From Protopterus annectens (taxonomy: Eukaryota > Chordata > Ceratodontiformes > Protopteridae), in the NCBI RefSeq assembly GCF_019279795.1, contig NC_056733.1, positions 1,114,404,682 through 1,114,468,681 on the forward strand: a stretch of 64,000 nucleotides of DNA, in the 5' to 3' direction. The notes under the pieces are model-generated. The model searched no databases. It worked only from the letters and a program-made list of their open reading frames with translations, and had not been told where the DNA came from. This document shows positions 32,140-43,564 of the stretch, piece by piece. Within the stretch, counting starts at the first letter, position 1. Every line of letters begins with the position of its first letter. The position numbers and the translations under genes were made by a program.

Positions 32140-35036
32140 ACTGTGCCTCTGTCTAACAGTGACACAGAAGTGATACCCGGGGTAAACCTACAATCTCCCA
32201 TCCACTCATCAAGATTCCTCTTGAAGAGAGTCAATGAGGGACTCTGCCTAACCTGGACTGGGATTTTATGTCAGAGTGAAGGGAGCTCGTGGGTTATGAA
32301 TCTGTCCCTCCAGCATGTCCTATTTATTTCAGTACTGAGGTTCAAGTCCCTCGAGTGCGTAGCTCGATGGGATTTGGATTTTCTGAGGTGCAGCATGTCC
32401 ATTAATTCCGGGTTGGACATGGCTTTATACGTCAGGCACAGATCGCCTCTGAGCAGGCGGTATGCCACTGAGTAGAGCTGGAGTTTCTTTAACCGGGCAG
32501 CATATGGCATCTGTTTGAGCCCCTTGATCCTCTTGGTGAGGTACTTTTGGGGTCTTTCCAGTTGCTGCAGGTGTCTGGTAAGGTACATCCCAAAAGGGGC
32601 ATTGTACTCAATTATGGGCCTGATGAGGGATGAGTAAAGAGGCACGATGACCTCCCCTGATCTAGATGTGAATCCCTTCATGATTAGGTGGGCTATATAA
32701 AATGATTTTCTAACCACTTTGGCCACATGGTTGTCAAATGAGAGATTGCTATCAACTTGGGTCCCCAGGTCCCTAATTACTTCTTCTGTACTTAATGGAT
32801 TACCACCTATGTGGTAATTTGTGGGCACTCTGTTTTGCCAAAGGGGATGACTATACACTTTTTGGCATTTAGCTTGAGGCCATGGCTCTGGCACCAGTTG
32901 TCTGTTTCTATGAGGCCCTTTTGGAGGATGTTTGTGTCGGCTGGAGAGTCTATTATGGCGCCCAGTTTGCAGTCATCTGCGAACTTGGTCAGCCACAGTC
33001 CTTCCATGTTGGCCTGTACCTCCAAGAAATATATACCGAACAAGAGAGGTCCCAGGACTGAGCCTTGTGGGACGCCACTTGTAACTGGTTTGGAGTCTGA
33101 CATGGCTCCAACTATTCTAACCATGTGGGTTCTGTCCTTGAGCCAGTTTGCAACCCATCTAGTGACATAGGGGTTTATATTTAAGCTGGTGAGCTTATCT
33201 ATAATGCCCGAGTGGGGTATTGTATCAAAGGCTTTTGCAAGGTCCAGCTAGGCTGTGTGGACCACCTTCCCCTTGTCAATGGCCTTGGTGACTGTTTCAA
33301 AGAAATCAACCAGGTTCAAGAGGCAGAATCTGCCCTTAACAAAGCCGAACTGGGTAGGATCCAGTGTCTGCAGGTCCCCAATATCTTTATTTATAAGGTC
33401 CATGATTATCCTTTCCATAGCTTTGCAGACCAAGCTAGTGAGACTTATGGGGTGATAGTTTCCAGGATCCGTTGAGGCACCACCTTTGTGGAGAGGGACC
33501 ACTAATGCTGTACGCCACTCCTTGGGTACATATCTTGTAGTAAGGCTGAGATTGAACAGTAGTTTTAGGTTTGGGTTTAGCTCTTCTTGGAGTTCATGTA
33601 GGATGCAGCCCGGGACACAGTCTGGTCCCATTGATGCTGTGTTTCTTGCTTTGGAGAGGGCAGCTCTTACCTGAGCATCTGAGATGTCAGGGGCGCAGCA
33701 CTCTGCTGGGATAGATATTAGCCCTTTTGGTGGGGAGGGGGGGGGAGTTTGCGCTGAACCTGTCAGCTAGGATGTTGGCAATGTCTGTGGGTTCGGTGTA
33801 TTTTTTATCATTTTGGACTAATTCTGAGCATATCTGGGAATTCCCACCCAGGTTCCTAACATAACTAAAGAAAGCCTTGTGATTATCCTTAGTGTCCTGT
33901 GCAATTTTTCTCTCGAAGCTGGCCTTAGACAATTTTATGAGTGCCCGTAGTTTTTTGCTAATACTGATCAGAGATGCCTTCCCTTTTTGGGATTTTGCTC
34001 TATCATGTAGTAGCTTCCTCCTTCTATTGTATAGTTTGTTTATGGCTGGGGTCCACCAGACAGGACATCTGCCTTTGGAGGATTGGGTCTTGGTTTTATT
34101 TGGGATTGCATGATCCATGCATTCCTGAAGGTGTTCATAGAATGCGTTTATAAAGGATTTTGTGGTCTGGGTCGTATTATCTACAGGCCCGGGGTCTTTG
34201 AAGGATTCCACCTTGGTTTTGAGGAGTGTGAAATTTGCTTTAGAGAAGTTTTTCACTGTGGTTTTCTGGGCAGGGGGTGGGGTCGGGATGTGAATATCCA
34301 GTGAGATTAGTTTATGGTCTGATCTTACCAGTGAGGGATACACTTCTGGTCTGGAGCATAGAGTCCCCATGTTGGTGATGATCAGGTCCAGTATATTTTC
34401 CCCTCTTGTGGGAGTGGTAACAAGTTGTTCCATAGCATTTGAGTTTATAAATTCTAGGAACCTTTGGGCTAGGGTGTTGGAGCTAGAGTAATGCTCCCAG
34501 TCTATGGTTGGGTAATTGAAGTCACCCAATATAATGGTGTTTGGACAGACCTTCATATTTTCCAGTGTTCTAAGGAAGGCCGAGTGGGGTTCCTGGGTTT
34601 GGGAGGGTGGTCTGTAGCAGGCTATAAACTGGAAGGCAGTTTTACCCACTGTTAGTTGCACATGGATAGTCTCTGATGCTTCATGCTGTGTCACTAACCT
34701 GGAGGTGTGGGTATCTTTGACGAATATTGATACCCCCCCTCCTTTTGTGGTTCGGTCCAAGTTTTGGGGCCGAAAAGCATGGTATGAGGTATAACCTGGT
34801 AGTGCTGTGGTGCTCTCGAGAGCCTTGAACCACGTTTCTGTTACTGCATAGATATCGATGTTCTCCATGCTAAGGAAAGTTTCGAGTGCATGCATCTTGA
34901 GGTTTAGACTTCTGGCATTGAGTAGCATTACTCTTAGTTTCTTATCCCTTGTGATACCTATGGAGGTGGGTTTGTCTCTTGAGCCTTGCCTAAAACAGGC
35001 ACTATGGGGGTAGCAAGAGCCTTTGCCAATATCCAA
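32140..35036 (-). pseudogene. CR1 ORF2 (APE endonuclease + RT), few lesions
   Basis: The endonuclease occupies 35036-33687. Visible motifs are LLNARSLNLKMHALE, AVTETWFKA, KGGGVSIFV, FIACYRPPS, LGDFNYPTIDWEHY and VRSDHKLISLDIHIP. The linker has PVWWTPAINKLYNRRRK and DNHKAFFSYVRNLGG. A frameshift at the G-run near 33730 separates it from RT (MGPDCVPGC, NYHPISLTSLVCKAMERI, QFGFVKGR, LDLAKAFDTIPH, GVPQGSVLGPLLFGIYF, FADDCKLGAI). A stop lies at 33247-33249 (Tyr to TAG before motif A) and a further shift near 32815. The C-terminal domain is 32894-32271. It would nick the target, then copy its own RNA. It overlaps the end of ORF1. Confidence 0.9.
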
Positions 35037-36184
35037 AAGCCCAGGGGTGACAGGTGCAAGCCGTCCCTAGCGAAGCATCGTGGCTTGTCGAGCATGTCAT
35101 CCCAGGCTGACAGGCATTGGATCCCCTTTGAATGACACCAATACTTAAGCCAATTGTTGAAATTGATAATCTTGTCTTCATACTGTGGCATCATTCTTGG
35201 TGAGGGTAAGATGCTACTCAAGGTCAGGGTCATACCGGCCTGGGCTACATGCTCAGAGAGCTCCTCTATGTCTCTTTTCATGTAGTCCAGGGAGGTACGT
35301 CTCAGGTCATTCACACCAGCATGGACAATGACTGAGTCATATTTGTACTTGCCTTGGAGTGACCTGAGTGCTTGTGTTATGTGGCGGATCCTAGCGCCCG
35401 ACAGGCAGCTCACCGTGACCTTCTCCTTGTTCAGCCTGGTGAGTGGGATGTCAGTGTGCCTGATGATAGAGTCACCTATTACAAGTGTATCAGGTGTGTT
35501 GTTTAGCCTTAAGGGCTGTGACTGTTCGGCACACTGGCTTTGTGAGGTACGTCTCAGGTCATTCACACCAGCATGGACAATGACTGAGTCATATTTGTAC
35601 TTGCCTTGGAGTGACCTGAGTGCTTGTGTTATGTGGCGGATCCTAGCGCCCGACAGGCAGCTCACCGTGACCTTCTCCTTGTTCAGCCTGGTGAGTGGGA
35701 TGTCAGTGTGCCTGATGATAGAGTCACCTATTACAAGTGTATCAGGTGTGTTGTTTAGCCTTAAGGGCTGTGACTGTTCGGCACACTGGCTTTGTGAGCT
35801 ATGTGTTGCACGTGTTTTATTTTGGGGTAGCGGTTGCTTGGGTGTCTGCTTTGGAGGTCTCTGCTGCTTAGGCAGATTTTTATTTAGAGCCTCCAAGTAT
35901 GTTTTTGTGTGTTTATGTGTTTGGTTTGCTGTCATGGTAGGTCTATGTGAGACTGGAATTGTAGTGAGTGTGGTTTCCTTCTCCTCCTGACTGGCTACGC
36001 CAGTACTGAGGTGAGAGAGCTTAGCCTCCAGTTTGGCTATATGGTTGCATCTCTCACATGTGTTGGAATTTGTTGGGAGGAGGAGAGGGTTGTCTGCGTA
36101 CATGAGGCAGTTGTAACATTGCCTCAAGATTCCCAGATTCACCAGCTGGACTGGAGAGGAGATTGACAACTGACCTTTAGACAT
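34958..36184 (-). CDS. CR1 ORF1: zinc-finger-like plus SGNH esterase, with internal duplication
   Basis: An open 408-residue frame beginning MSKGQLSISSPVQLVNLGIL. Residues 23-46 hold two CxxC pairs (CYNC, CERC). A Lys/Gln/Pro-rich linker follows, then an SGNH (GDSL) hydrolase: GDS (153-155), SGARI with the Gly block, GVND (206-209), and the C-terminal D-x-x-H as DGLHL (374-378). ORF1 esterases are typical of CR1-clade LINEs, where they are thought to act on lipids or membranes. Residues 131-214 repeat exactly as 215-298, so GDS and GVND each occur twice. Without the repeat it would be 324 residues. It overlaps the ORF2 start by about 80 bases. The start was chosen by match to the ORF1 at 51034. 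Confidence 0.88.
   Translation of the reverse strand: MSKGQLSISSPVQLVNLGILRQCYNCLMYADNPLLLPTNSNTCERCNHIAKLEAKLSHLSTGVASQEEKETTLTTIPVSHRPTMTANQTHKHTKTYLEALNKNLPKQQRPPKQTPKQPLPQNKTRATHSSQSQCAEQSQPLRLNNTPDTLVIGDSIIRHTDIPLTRLNKEKVTVSCLSGARIRHITQALRSLQGKYKYDSVIVHAGVNDLRRTSQSQCAEQSQPLRLNNTPDTLVIGDSIIRHTDIPLTRLNKEKVTVSCLSGARIRHITQALRSLQGKYKYDSVIVHAGVNDLRRTSLDYMKRDIEELSEHVAQAGMTLTLSSILPSPRMMPQYEDKIINFNNWLKYWCHSKGIQCLSAWDDMLDKPRCFARDGLHLSPLGFWILAKALATPIVPVLGKAQETNPPP
35292..35795 (-). repeat. Exact 252-bp tandem duplication inside CR1 ORF1
   Basis: 35292-35543 and 35544-35795 look identical base for base. The unit is 252 bp (84 codons), so the frame is kept. A three-base GAG lies at the junctions. 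Other CR1 copies at 18 kb, 51 kb and 56 kb have a single copy. Confidence 0.95.
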
Positions 36185-37330
36185 GCTAGAATAGTATTGG
36201 GAATTTCTTTATAATTGAAAAAAATGGCCAATGGGGAGCAAGGTACTCCAGGGGGAGTTTGTGAGGGTGTAGTGCTTTTAATTTTTTAGTGCTGACTTAT
36301 ATAATTGCTTTAGTGAGCAAGTGCCAAGTAACTTAAATGTACAAATGACAAACAGTAACTTTCTTTCAAGTGAAACAAGGAAATAAGTACAGTAAGCAAT
36401 GCAGATATCACTAGGGATCCACAGAAGCGCTGAAAAGCCGCGTTTTAGGAGGAATTAGCTTTTCATGGAAATAACAAGCATACAAACAAAACTAGATTCA
36501 GCAGGCCTGGATCTAGTCTATGCTACAGCAAACAAGGTGTACCAATTTCAGTAAGAAATAGTTCAAATATGCAGGCACTATAAGCCTTTAACAGAAATTC
36601 CCAGCTCAGAAGGGCAGAGTCCAGCCTCTTCTCCCACAAGAGTGCACACCATGAACCTTCTTCATGTAAAATAACTGGCCTGAAGCCCTGGTGCTTAAAC
36701 CAGAACTAATACACTTTTAGAATAACAGACAGTGAGCCCTCAATCAGCAGTTCCCAACTTAGAAGGATGTAAGCTACCTGTCCTGCCACCACAGTGCAGC
36801 CCACAGACCTTCCTAATGTAAAACAACTGGTCTAAAGCCCAAGTGCTTAAACTAACAGGCTTAGAATAAGTTACACCAAGCAGTAATAAATACAATTGAG
36901 TACTTTTAAGATGACGCAAAAGCAAAATAAAGTAGGAAAAAACACAAATACAGTAAAAGCAGATACATTTTTTTTTTTTTTTTTTTTTTTTCTTTAGTGG
37001 AAAGAGAGAAAGGAGTAGCCGAAACTAAGCTGATTGGCCTTCTCAAATGTTCTCACTGTACTGGGTAGAATGAGGTAATGACACTAGACTGGGAGGAGGG
37101 TCCCAGATCAAATTTACACTAGGGGTGGGCAACTGCAAAGCCACCAACTATAAAAACACTATACCAGCAGGGAGGGAGGGTGGGAAACAAACTGCAGAAA
37201 TGTTTCACAGCTGAAAAGCAGCAGTGAGCCTTTAAATTAAAGTTTTAAACAGCTAAAGGAGCCTCTAGAAAAAAAGAGTTTACTGTAACCAGTTATCAGA
37301 AACAAACAACCCAACAGATGCTTAATAAAG
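36185..37330 (-). promoter_or_regulatory. CR1 5'UTR/promoter region with short tandem units
   Basis: About 1.1 kb upstream of ORF1. The part next to ORF1 matches the 5'UTR at 50900-51033 (CAATTATATAAGTCAGCACT against CAATTAAGTAATCC...GTTAGCACT; ATTGG then CATTCTAGC before ATG). Two diverged tandem units (153-bp spacing) start at 36598 and 36751 and share AGAAGG, TAATGTAAAA, AACTGG and AGTGCTTAAAC. A run of 23 T lies at 36969-36991. Promoter role is inferred from position. Confidence 0.6.
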
Positions 37331-38887
37331 GTGGACAATATCATTGCAGAGGCCCTAGACAACAATAAACTCATTTCCTGTCTCTTCCTAGATCTCTCCA
37401 AAGCCTTCAATACTGTCTCTCATCCTCTACTACTATCCAAACTCACAAATCTCCACCTATCCCCCTCTGCACTTGCCTGGTTTAATAGTTACCTATCTGA
37501 CAGGGAACAATCTGTCAAATGGCTCTCATCCTCCTCACCTTTCCTTCCCATCTCCACTGGTGTTCCCCAAGGCTCCATCTTGGGACCCCTTTTGTTTAAC
37601 ATCTTTACCAATGATCTTTACACCTCATGCAAAGAATCCTCCCTTATTCAGTATGCCGACAACTCCACACTTATATCCATCTCAAATAACATTCCTGAAC
37701 TACACTCCCTGACCCAACAGGCCCTACTATCCACTGAACAATGACTCTCTCACAACCTATTGATCCTAAATCCCAAAAAGACCAAACTTCTACATTTCCT
37801 TCCCCGTTCTCTTTCTCATCACAAAACCTCCTTTTTTGTTACATCTTCTAACAATACAACTATCCAACCTGACACCCACTCAAAACTCCTAGGGGTCATT
37901 ATCGATGATGAACTAAAATTCAACCTACACATACTCCAGTGTATAACAAAAAAAAAAACAGAAACTAGGTCTGCTATATCAGAACAAAAAATTCCTAACT
38001 CCTGAATCTAGACTTACTCTGGGCCAGGCACTCCTCCTCCCCTCCCTCTTATACACTGCCCCAGTTCTTACCAATATCCAGGCCTCAACTCTAAACAAAC
38101 TCCAATAGACTTACCATAAAATAGCCAGATTCATTACCAACTTCCCATACAACTCACACCACTGCATTTCTTTAAACTCTCTTCAATGGCTTGAACTTCC
38201 CCAATTTCTGCTATCTTGTCAATTTCATATGCCACACTCTATTCTTTATAAACCCTCCTTCTGTCCATCTCTATCTTCCTTAGTCTCTATCTACATCCCA
38301 TCCCGGACCCTCCATACTTCTAACCAACAATTACTTGATATCTACCACCCAAAAAGGTCAGTAGGCAAGCTACTCTACAAACACTCCCTTGCCCATGCTT
38401 GGAACAAACGTCCCCTTGACTTACGTTCAATCTCCCACACCTCATACTTTAAAAATGAACTAAAAGCTTATTTTCTCAATTCCAGAACCTGCCCTTGCCA
38501 TGACCCTACCTAGTCTTCCTTCTCTTTATGTACCCTCAAAAGGACCATACCTAGTACCTCATTACACCTCTCTCTCCAATGTGTCTACTATGCATAATTT
38601 TATACAAAAAAAAATGTTATTGTTGACCTATTGAACTATATCATTGTAAAATTGTTACTTAGCTTCTTTTTAATGCAACTTTAACTTTATACATGTAACC
38701 CAACATATGTGAATCTTTTTGCTATAACTGCTATTATATCAATATTGTTTAAAATTGTACTTGTTTAAAATGTACTACTGGAGCTTTTCTCCTTGGGTCT
38801 GCATTGAAAATGGGCCACAAGCCCAGTTGGACAAACTCGGTTAACAAATGTCAATAAATAAATAAATAAATAAATAAATAAAATAAA
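37331..38887 (+). pseudogene. L2-type LINE ORF, right half (RT palm to 3' end)
   Basis: Continues the L2 element cut at 32020. 37331-37744 gives VDNIIAEALDNNKLISC, motif A LFLDLSKAFNTVSH, motif B GVPQGSILGPLLFNIF and motif C IQYADNSTLI (second Asp of YADD replaced by Asn). 37760-38005 gives LILNPKKTKLLHF and LLGVIIDDELKF. The C-terminus (38229-38513) has YKHSLAHAWNKRPLDLRSI. The 3' end reads TGGACAAACTCGGTTAAC then a TCAATAAATAAATAAA tail to about 38887, typical of L2. Stops and one shift are present. Confidence 0.9.
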
Positions 38888-39950
38888 TCACTACAAACAA
38901 CCACAATTATTGTTCTTCTAAAAAACACTGTTAGTTATACTTGATAAGATTTTAACTTTAACACACTGCCAATAGAGATTTGATCATTAAGCCCGGGATG
39001 CAAGCCAGCATTAAGCCTCAATTCCCATAGTAATTCACATTGTTCCAATAGGTCCTCTCTCGGACCTCCCCTAGGGTTCCTTAACACACAATCTAGCCCA
39101 AAAAATAAAAAAATAATGAGATGGGTTGTTATCTACATGCTTAGCTAAAGAGTTATTAGCCCTGTTTTTTCTAATATCGAGGGAGTGCTTATATATTCGC
39201 TCCCTCAGTCTTCTCTGAGTTTTCCCTACAAAGAAACTGGTGCATTTTTGACACAAGACCAAGTAAACAACTCCCTTAGTGTTACAATTGCAGAAAAAAG
39301 TAGATTTGAGAAAATGTCTTTTGACATAAATATGGTCCGTACACAAAATAAACTTACATTGGATACAAAAGCCACATTTCCTGGTACTAAACTTCCTACT
39401 GGGTTTCAAATCCAAATGTGTAACATGGGGCTCCAAATACTTTTTTATGGTTCTACCTTTTTTATACGCAATAACTGGTCTATCCTCCACCTTATCAAAA
39501 ACACCATTGAACAGGGAAAAAATAGACCAATTCTTGTTAAAAATGTTTCTGATAGCTCTATCGTCTGCATAATATTGCATTGCAAAACATGTGGAAAAAT
39601 CATTTCTGAATGAGTTTACGTGTTTGAACAATTCGTTAACAGACCCAATGTTGCATCTAATAAGTGTACAATGTTACCAGTCTGTCTTCTTCCCCTTATG
39701 TCCATACAAACAGTTGAGAAGGGTAGACCCTGGCACTAAACATATTTGCCAATACTTCACTTCTTTGTCAAAAAAGTCATCTGAAATCATCCTGGCCAAA
39801 CGAATATACTGGCCCATTATGATTCTCCTTTTTTGAAAATTGGGATGGTTGCTTTAATAGTGTAGTAAGCTGTTACTATACATTGGTTTTCTGTATATAT
39901 TACTCTCAATACTAAATTTCTCATCGTTCTTAAACAAAGTAACATCTAGG

Positions 39951-40092
39951 TTGGGAGGGTGGCCTAATGATTAAGGTGTTTGCCTTACAAACACAAGGTG
40001 CAGGGTTCAAGTCTCACAAGGGATAATTGGCTAGGCTTAAAATGGCTCACAAGGGCAGTTAGCTTAGTACTAACCTATGAACCCTATGAACC
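39951..40092 (+). mobile_element. tRNA-derived SINE with CR1 tail
   Basis: GGGTGGCCTAATGATTAAGG (A box region), GGGTTCAAGTCTCACAAGG (B box region), then GGCTAGGCTTAAAATGGC, GGGCAGTTAGCTTAG and a CCTATGAACCCTATGAACC end. The terminal 45 bases resemble the 3' end of the CR1 at 54890-54931. It is inserted in the RT region of PLE family B. The second copy is at 24395-24522. Confidence 0.9.
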
Positions 40093-41674
40093 ATTAATGT
40101 AGACAGCATTGAAATTATAGATGAATCTCAAAAAAGACGTAGTGGTATTTAAAAATTCAACAAAAGGCACTATGTCTGAAATATCATCCTCCCATGCAAT
40201 AAAAATATCATCCAGGTATCCAGTGTACATTCTCCATGGGACTGTCTCAAATTTGTTAAACAAATAGGTCTTTCTCCATTGTATTAAAATGATGTTGGCA
40301 AAAATAGAGATGCATGCGGCCCCACATAGCTACACCTTTCACCCGTTGAAAGTAATGCCCCTCTAAGAAAAACAAAATAGTTTTTTAACACCAGCTCCAT
40401 GCATGTGTTCAATGTATAGATTTCATCTTGACTAAAACAATTAGCTTCCCTTAGGAAATCGTCGAACCAAGCGAAACCCACATTGTGGGGAATAACATTA
40501 AAAACTCCACAACATCTATTGTCAAGAACACAAACCTGTCTGAATAAGTGAGTTCCCTGATTTGTAACAGAAAATCCCAAGAGTCGCTACACAAATAGTA
40601 GATACTGTTGAACCTCTCTTTCAACTTCATGTCAACAAATTTAGCCAGGGAATGTGTTTTTGAACAAGTGGCATTAACTATTGGTCTCATAGGTGGATCA
40701 TTGATGTTCTTGTGGATTTTCGGTATGACAAATAAAGATGGCACCATAGGAAATTTCACATAAAAAAGTCATACAACTTACTGTAAATCTGTCCCTTGAT
40801 CAAATAATTCCTTAATAATATAGTCAATCTTTTTGTAGGATAGGTGTATGAAATTCAAAGACGTTTCCTCATAAAACTCACTGTTGAACATAAAACACTG
40901 CATTCGACTGACATAATCTTCCCAAGTCATAATAACTATTCCCCCTCCCTTGTCTGGTTTCATAGTTCTTACTTTCTTAGACCTTGCAAGTTATTTTAAT
41001 AAATCAAATTCTACATAATTAAGGTTATATTTGTGTTGCTCTTTTACTACACCAGAAACCAGAGCTCTTGCATCAAACTCTACAAGTTTTTCAAACAATA
41101 ATAAAGGAGGTGGATAGCATCGGATTAAGAGTGCTACTTCTACGAATGCTATCAAAACCACCATGTTCAGAAACACCATCAAAAATTATTCTAAAATGTA
41201 ACTTTCGGAGGTATAATTTAAAGTCCAGCAGCAGTCTTTCAATTTTAACAAAATTTGTTGGAACAAGTCAGCAAGCTCAGTTTCATATACATTGCCAGTA
41301 AAGTTGTATACTGAAAAGTCGCCTTTAGAGTTAAAAATCGACTGTGGGCCATCAGAAGGAATGAGCTCATTACAATCCATAAGTTTGTCATCGTTACCAG
41401 GGAAAAAATAAACTCTACATCCTGTTCTGCTGGTAAAATCCCCTGTCTTTCCTCAGACTCCTGCCATTCCTCACTTGTATCGTCCTTCTTTACTGGTGGA
41501 TGTGATTGTTGATTAGTCCTGTTTGCAAGCCTCTCTGATCTCCTCACAGATCCATTTTTTGGAGAGGCGGGATTAGCAAGGTTGTTCTGCTCATCTGGTT
41601 TGTCAAACCGACTTCTTTCTTGCCTGTCCACATCCCCGCCACCTGAAACAAGTTTTGGATAGGCATTACCTCTT

Positions 41675-41784
41675 AGATATTCGTTTTTATCACAGAGGAT
41701 GTAGATATTCGTTTTTATCACAGAGGATGTAGATATTCGTTTTTATCACAGAGGATGTAGATATTCGTTTTTATCACAGAGGAT
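41675..41784. repeat. 28-bp tandem repeat, ~3.9 copies
   Basis: AGATATTCGTTTTTATCACA starts at 41675, 41703, 41731 and 41759. The 28-bp period is not a multiple of three, so it shifts the PLE reading frame. Confidence 0.95.
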
Positions 41785-42513
41785 TTTATTTTCCTTCCTT
41801 TTGTGCAGAAAGGAAATGTCTTTGTCAATTTGCCCAAAGTTATTGTTGTACTGACTAGAATTGTGTTCAAAAAGTAAATCCTTGACAATCAAATCATTCA
41901 GGAGATTAGCTTCGACAATAAGACCATCTATAGCAATATGATTGTGCTTGATAAGCACTTCAAGTAATTCAAATCCGTGGTTGTCAAACAGATTTAATAG
42001 CTATTTATGTAATGGGGAGTCTGCAATCAGTCCATTGGGAAATTACCAACACCTCAACCCTTTCAGAATAATTTTCTCTTTGAGACATTCCCAAAGGTAG
42101 GTGTCTTCTAACTGCAACTCCCGACATTTAAATAAAGTGTCATGAAAACAGTCCATGAGTTGCTGAAAAGTTTTTCTCCCATCTGTGTCTCCTCCATTAA
42201 ATGATAGAGATCCGTTGAGCCAATCAGCCAAATTAAATACATCACCTCTCTGTGTATTAGCTGTATCAGTATCATTGTGAGAATGTCCTCCATTCAAGCA
42301 AAGCAGAGAAATTAATTAACGTCAGACCCTCTTGGGTTCTGGCCATAAGCTTGCCCATTGACTTTATAGGTAAGTTCCTGAACAAGCTGTGTAAGTATAT
42401 CAATACTGGTAACTACATTATTCAATGTATGGCTCACCTGCCCTGCAGTACTAGCCTGTGGTTCTAAGGACATAACAAAAAACCAAGAACCAGGAACACC
42501 AAGTACTCCAAAT

Positions 42514-42753
42514 CCACTCAGATGAACCACAGAAGGACCACGGTTTATCCAGAGTTTTATTCAAGTACTAAGCCCTTTCATCTACGCTATCACCAGACTT
42601 CCTCAGAGTATACAGTAAAAATCGCACACAAGTTTAAATACTCTCTTGAAACATCACATGACTCCACACATCCAATCAAAATAAAAAAATAAAATAAATA
42701 CGTGAATAAAATAAAACAGTTAAAACCTAAAAACTATTAATCACTCCAAAAAG
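42514..42753 (-). repeat. PLE pseudo-LTR segment (family B)
   Basis: Second copy of the 240-bp segment found at 28598-28838, directly upstream (minus sense) of the family B body. Contains a hammerhead motif. Confidence 0.78.
42565..42611 (-). ncRNA. Candidate type I hammerhead ribozyme (pseudo-LTR)
   Basis: Minus strand: TACT (stem I), CTGAGGA (allowed N7), stem II GTCTG...TAGAT with two wobbles, GAAA, AG/CT stem III, CTT site, AGTA. Predicted cleavage is between 42570 and 42569. The core is kept although the loop and stem differ from the copy at 28663. Confidence 0.68.
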
Positions 42754-42844
42754 CACAATTATTGTTCATCTAAAAAAACAGTTAGTTATACTTGATAAGA
42801 TTTTAACTTTAACACACTGCCAATAGAGATTTGGTCATTTAAAT
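42754..42844 (-). repeat. Duplicate of PLE family B 3' tail
   Basis: Matches 38895-38985 closely (TTAGTTATACTTGATAAGAT, ACACACTGCCAATAGAGATTT region). It lies upstream of the pseudo-LTR, so the element has a direct repeat of its 3' end at its 5' side. This is the head-to-tail arrangement known for Penelope-like elements. Confidence 0.8.
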
Positions 42845-43560
42845 ATTCTGCTAGTCACTTATGTACAATCCTCGTTGACATTGCCCTTTCGTTCACTGAA
42901 GACTGGGACTTATTCCTGTGGTAACTGTAAAGCTTGCCATTCAATTAACAGCAATAATGAATTTATACATCCAGTGACTGGTAGAACATTTAAATCTGTT
43001 CTATATGCCAATTGAAAATAGCAAAAACTTGTAAATGTTTTTATGTTGGAAAAACAAACCGCATGCTGAAGGAAAGAATCTTTCAGCACCTTAGTGATAT
43101 AAGGTATCAGGTTAAGCATAATGCACTTTTTAAGCATATCAATGATTTTCCTGGACATGAATTTGTTTTTATGGCATTACAACTACAATTCATAGGTTCT
43201 AGAGGTGGAAACTTGTGTAATCAAGCAGAGTTGAATGAAGTAAAGTGTATCGCTGAATTGAGGGAGGAAATTATCCAGGATTAAATGATGTTTTACCACT
43301 TAAACCTGTATTAAAGGGGTGTAGGCACTTTTTTTAACTATGATTGGCTACAGCTGGTTTTTAACTGTGTAGAGATTTTTACAGTGTTAGATCTGATGAA
43401 GGGTAGTGACCTGAAAGTGCTAATCTTTTATTTTGTTTTGTTTAAAGTTTTTATATATCCAGTCTTGTTGGTTCGATTTGGTTGTTTTTTTTTTACTTTG
43501 GCATTTTCTTTACAAGTTCGGACCTTTAGTTTTGTTTGGTTTTCTTTCTGTTGTAATATT
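42845..43560 (+). pseudogene. Penelope-like element (family A) upstream partial copy: GIY-YIG and 3'UTR
   Basis: Begins in the Cys-rich linker (GTYSCGNCKACHSIN in frame), then GIY-YIG with a small deletion before KCFYVGKTNRMLKERIFQHL. It ends GNLCNQAELNEVKCIAELREE (stop at 43282). The 3'UTR with hammerhead motif follows. It is a 3' part only, and the 5' end of a longer copy of the same family follows without a gap, giving a head-to-tail unit. Confidence 0.85.
43389..43426 (+). ncRNA. Candidate type I hammerhead ribozyme (PLE family A 3' end)
   Basis: AGAT, CTGATGA (43393-43399), stem II AGG...CCT, GAAA (43413-43416), AG/CT stem III, CTA site, ATCT. Predicted cleavage is between 43422 and 43423. 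It matches the motif at 26170-26206 in all core and stem bases, while the stem II loop differs. Confidence 0.77.
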
Positions 43561-43564
43561 GGAT

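Larger units (their letters stand above)
32021..37330 (-). mobile_element. Near full-length CR1-type LINE inserted in L2
   Basis: On the minus strand this is 5'UTR (37330 to 36185), ORF1 (36184-34958), overlapping ORF2 (35036 to about 32140), and a 3'UTR ending in CTATGAACCTATGAACTT at 32021. It interrupts the L2 RT: removing it joins ...SFTHI to VDNIIAE... in frame. I see no target duplication of useful length, which is common for CR1. Few lesions make it one of the youngest elements here. Confidence 0.92.
38890..42513 (-). pseudogene. Penelope-like element (family B), RT and GIY-YIG, degraded
   Basis: Minus-strand pieces: N-terminal region (42530-41746, including RGDVFNLADWLNGSL), a basic middle (41721-41245), and the RT start (40963-40778, MKPDKGGGIVIMTWEDYVSRM). 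Then 40759-40284 (VPSLFVIPKIHKNINDPPMRPIV; VFLTIDV), thumb (39836 onward), and linker with CGFCIQC. The GIY-YIG domain is 39631-39071 (GVVYLVLCQKCTSFFVGKTQRRLRERIYKHSLDI). It is clearly a different family from the elements at 26 kb and 43 kb. A CR1-tailed SINE sits inside its RT. A 28-bp tandem repeat interrupts the 5' part. The 3' 90 bases (38895-38985) recur at 42754-42840. Confidence 0.88.

Noticed and set aside
35328-35990. 220-codon plus-strand ORF with an internal duplication
   Set aside because: Antisense shadow of the CR1 ORF1; it shows the duplication only because the DNA does.
39951-40025. Functional tRNA gene
   Set aside because: tRNA-like boxes belong to a SINE head followed by a CR1 tail; no complete acceptor stem or cloverleaf was seen.
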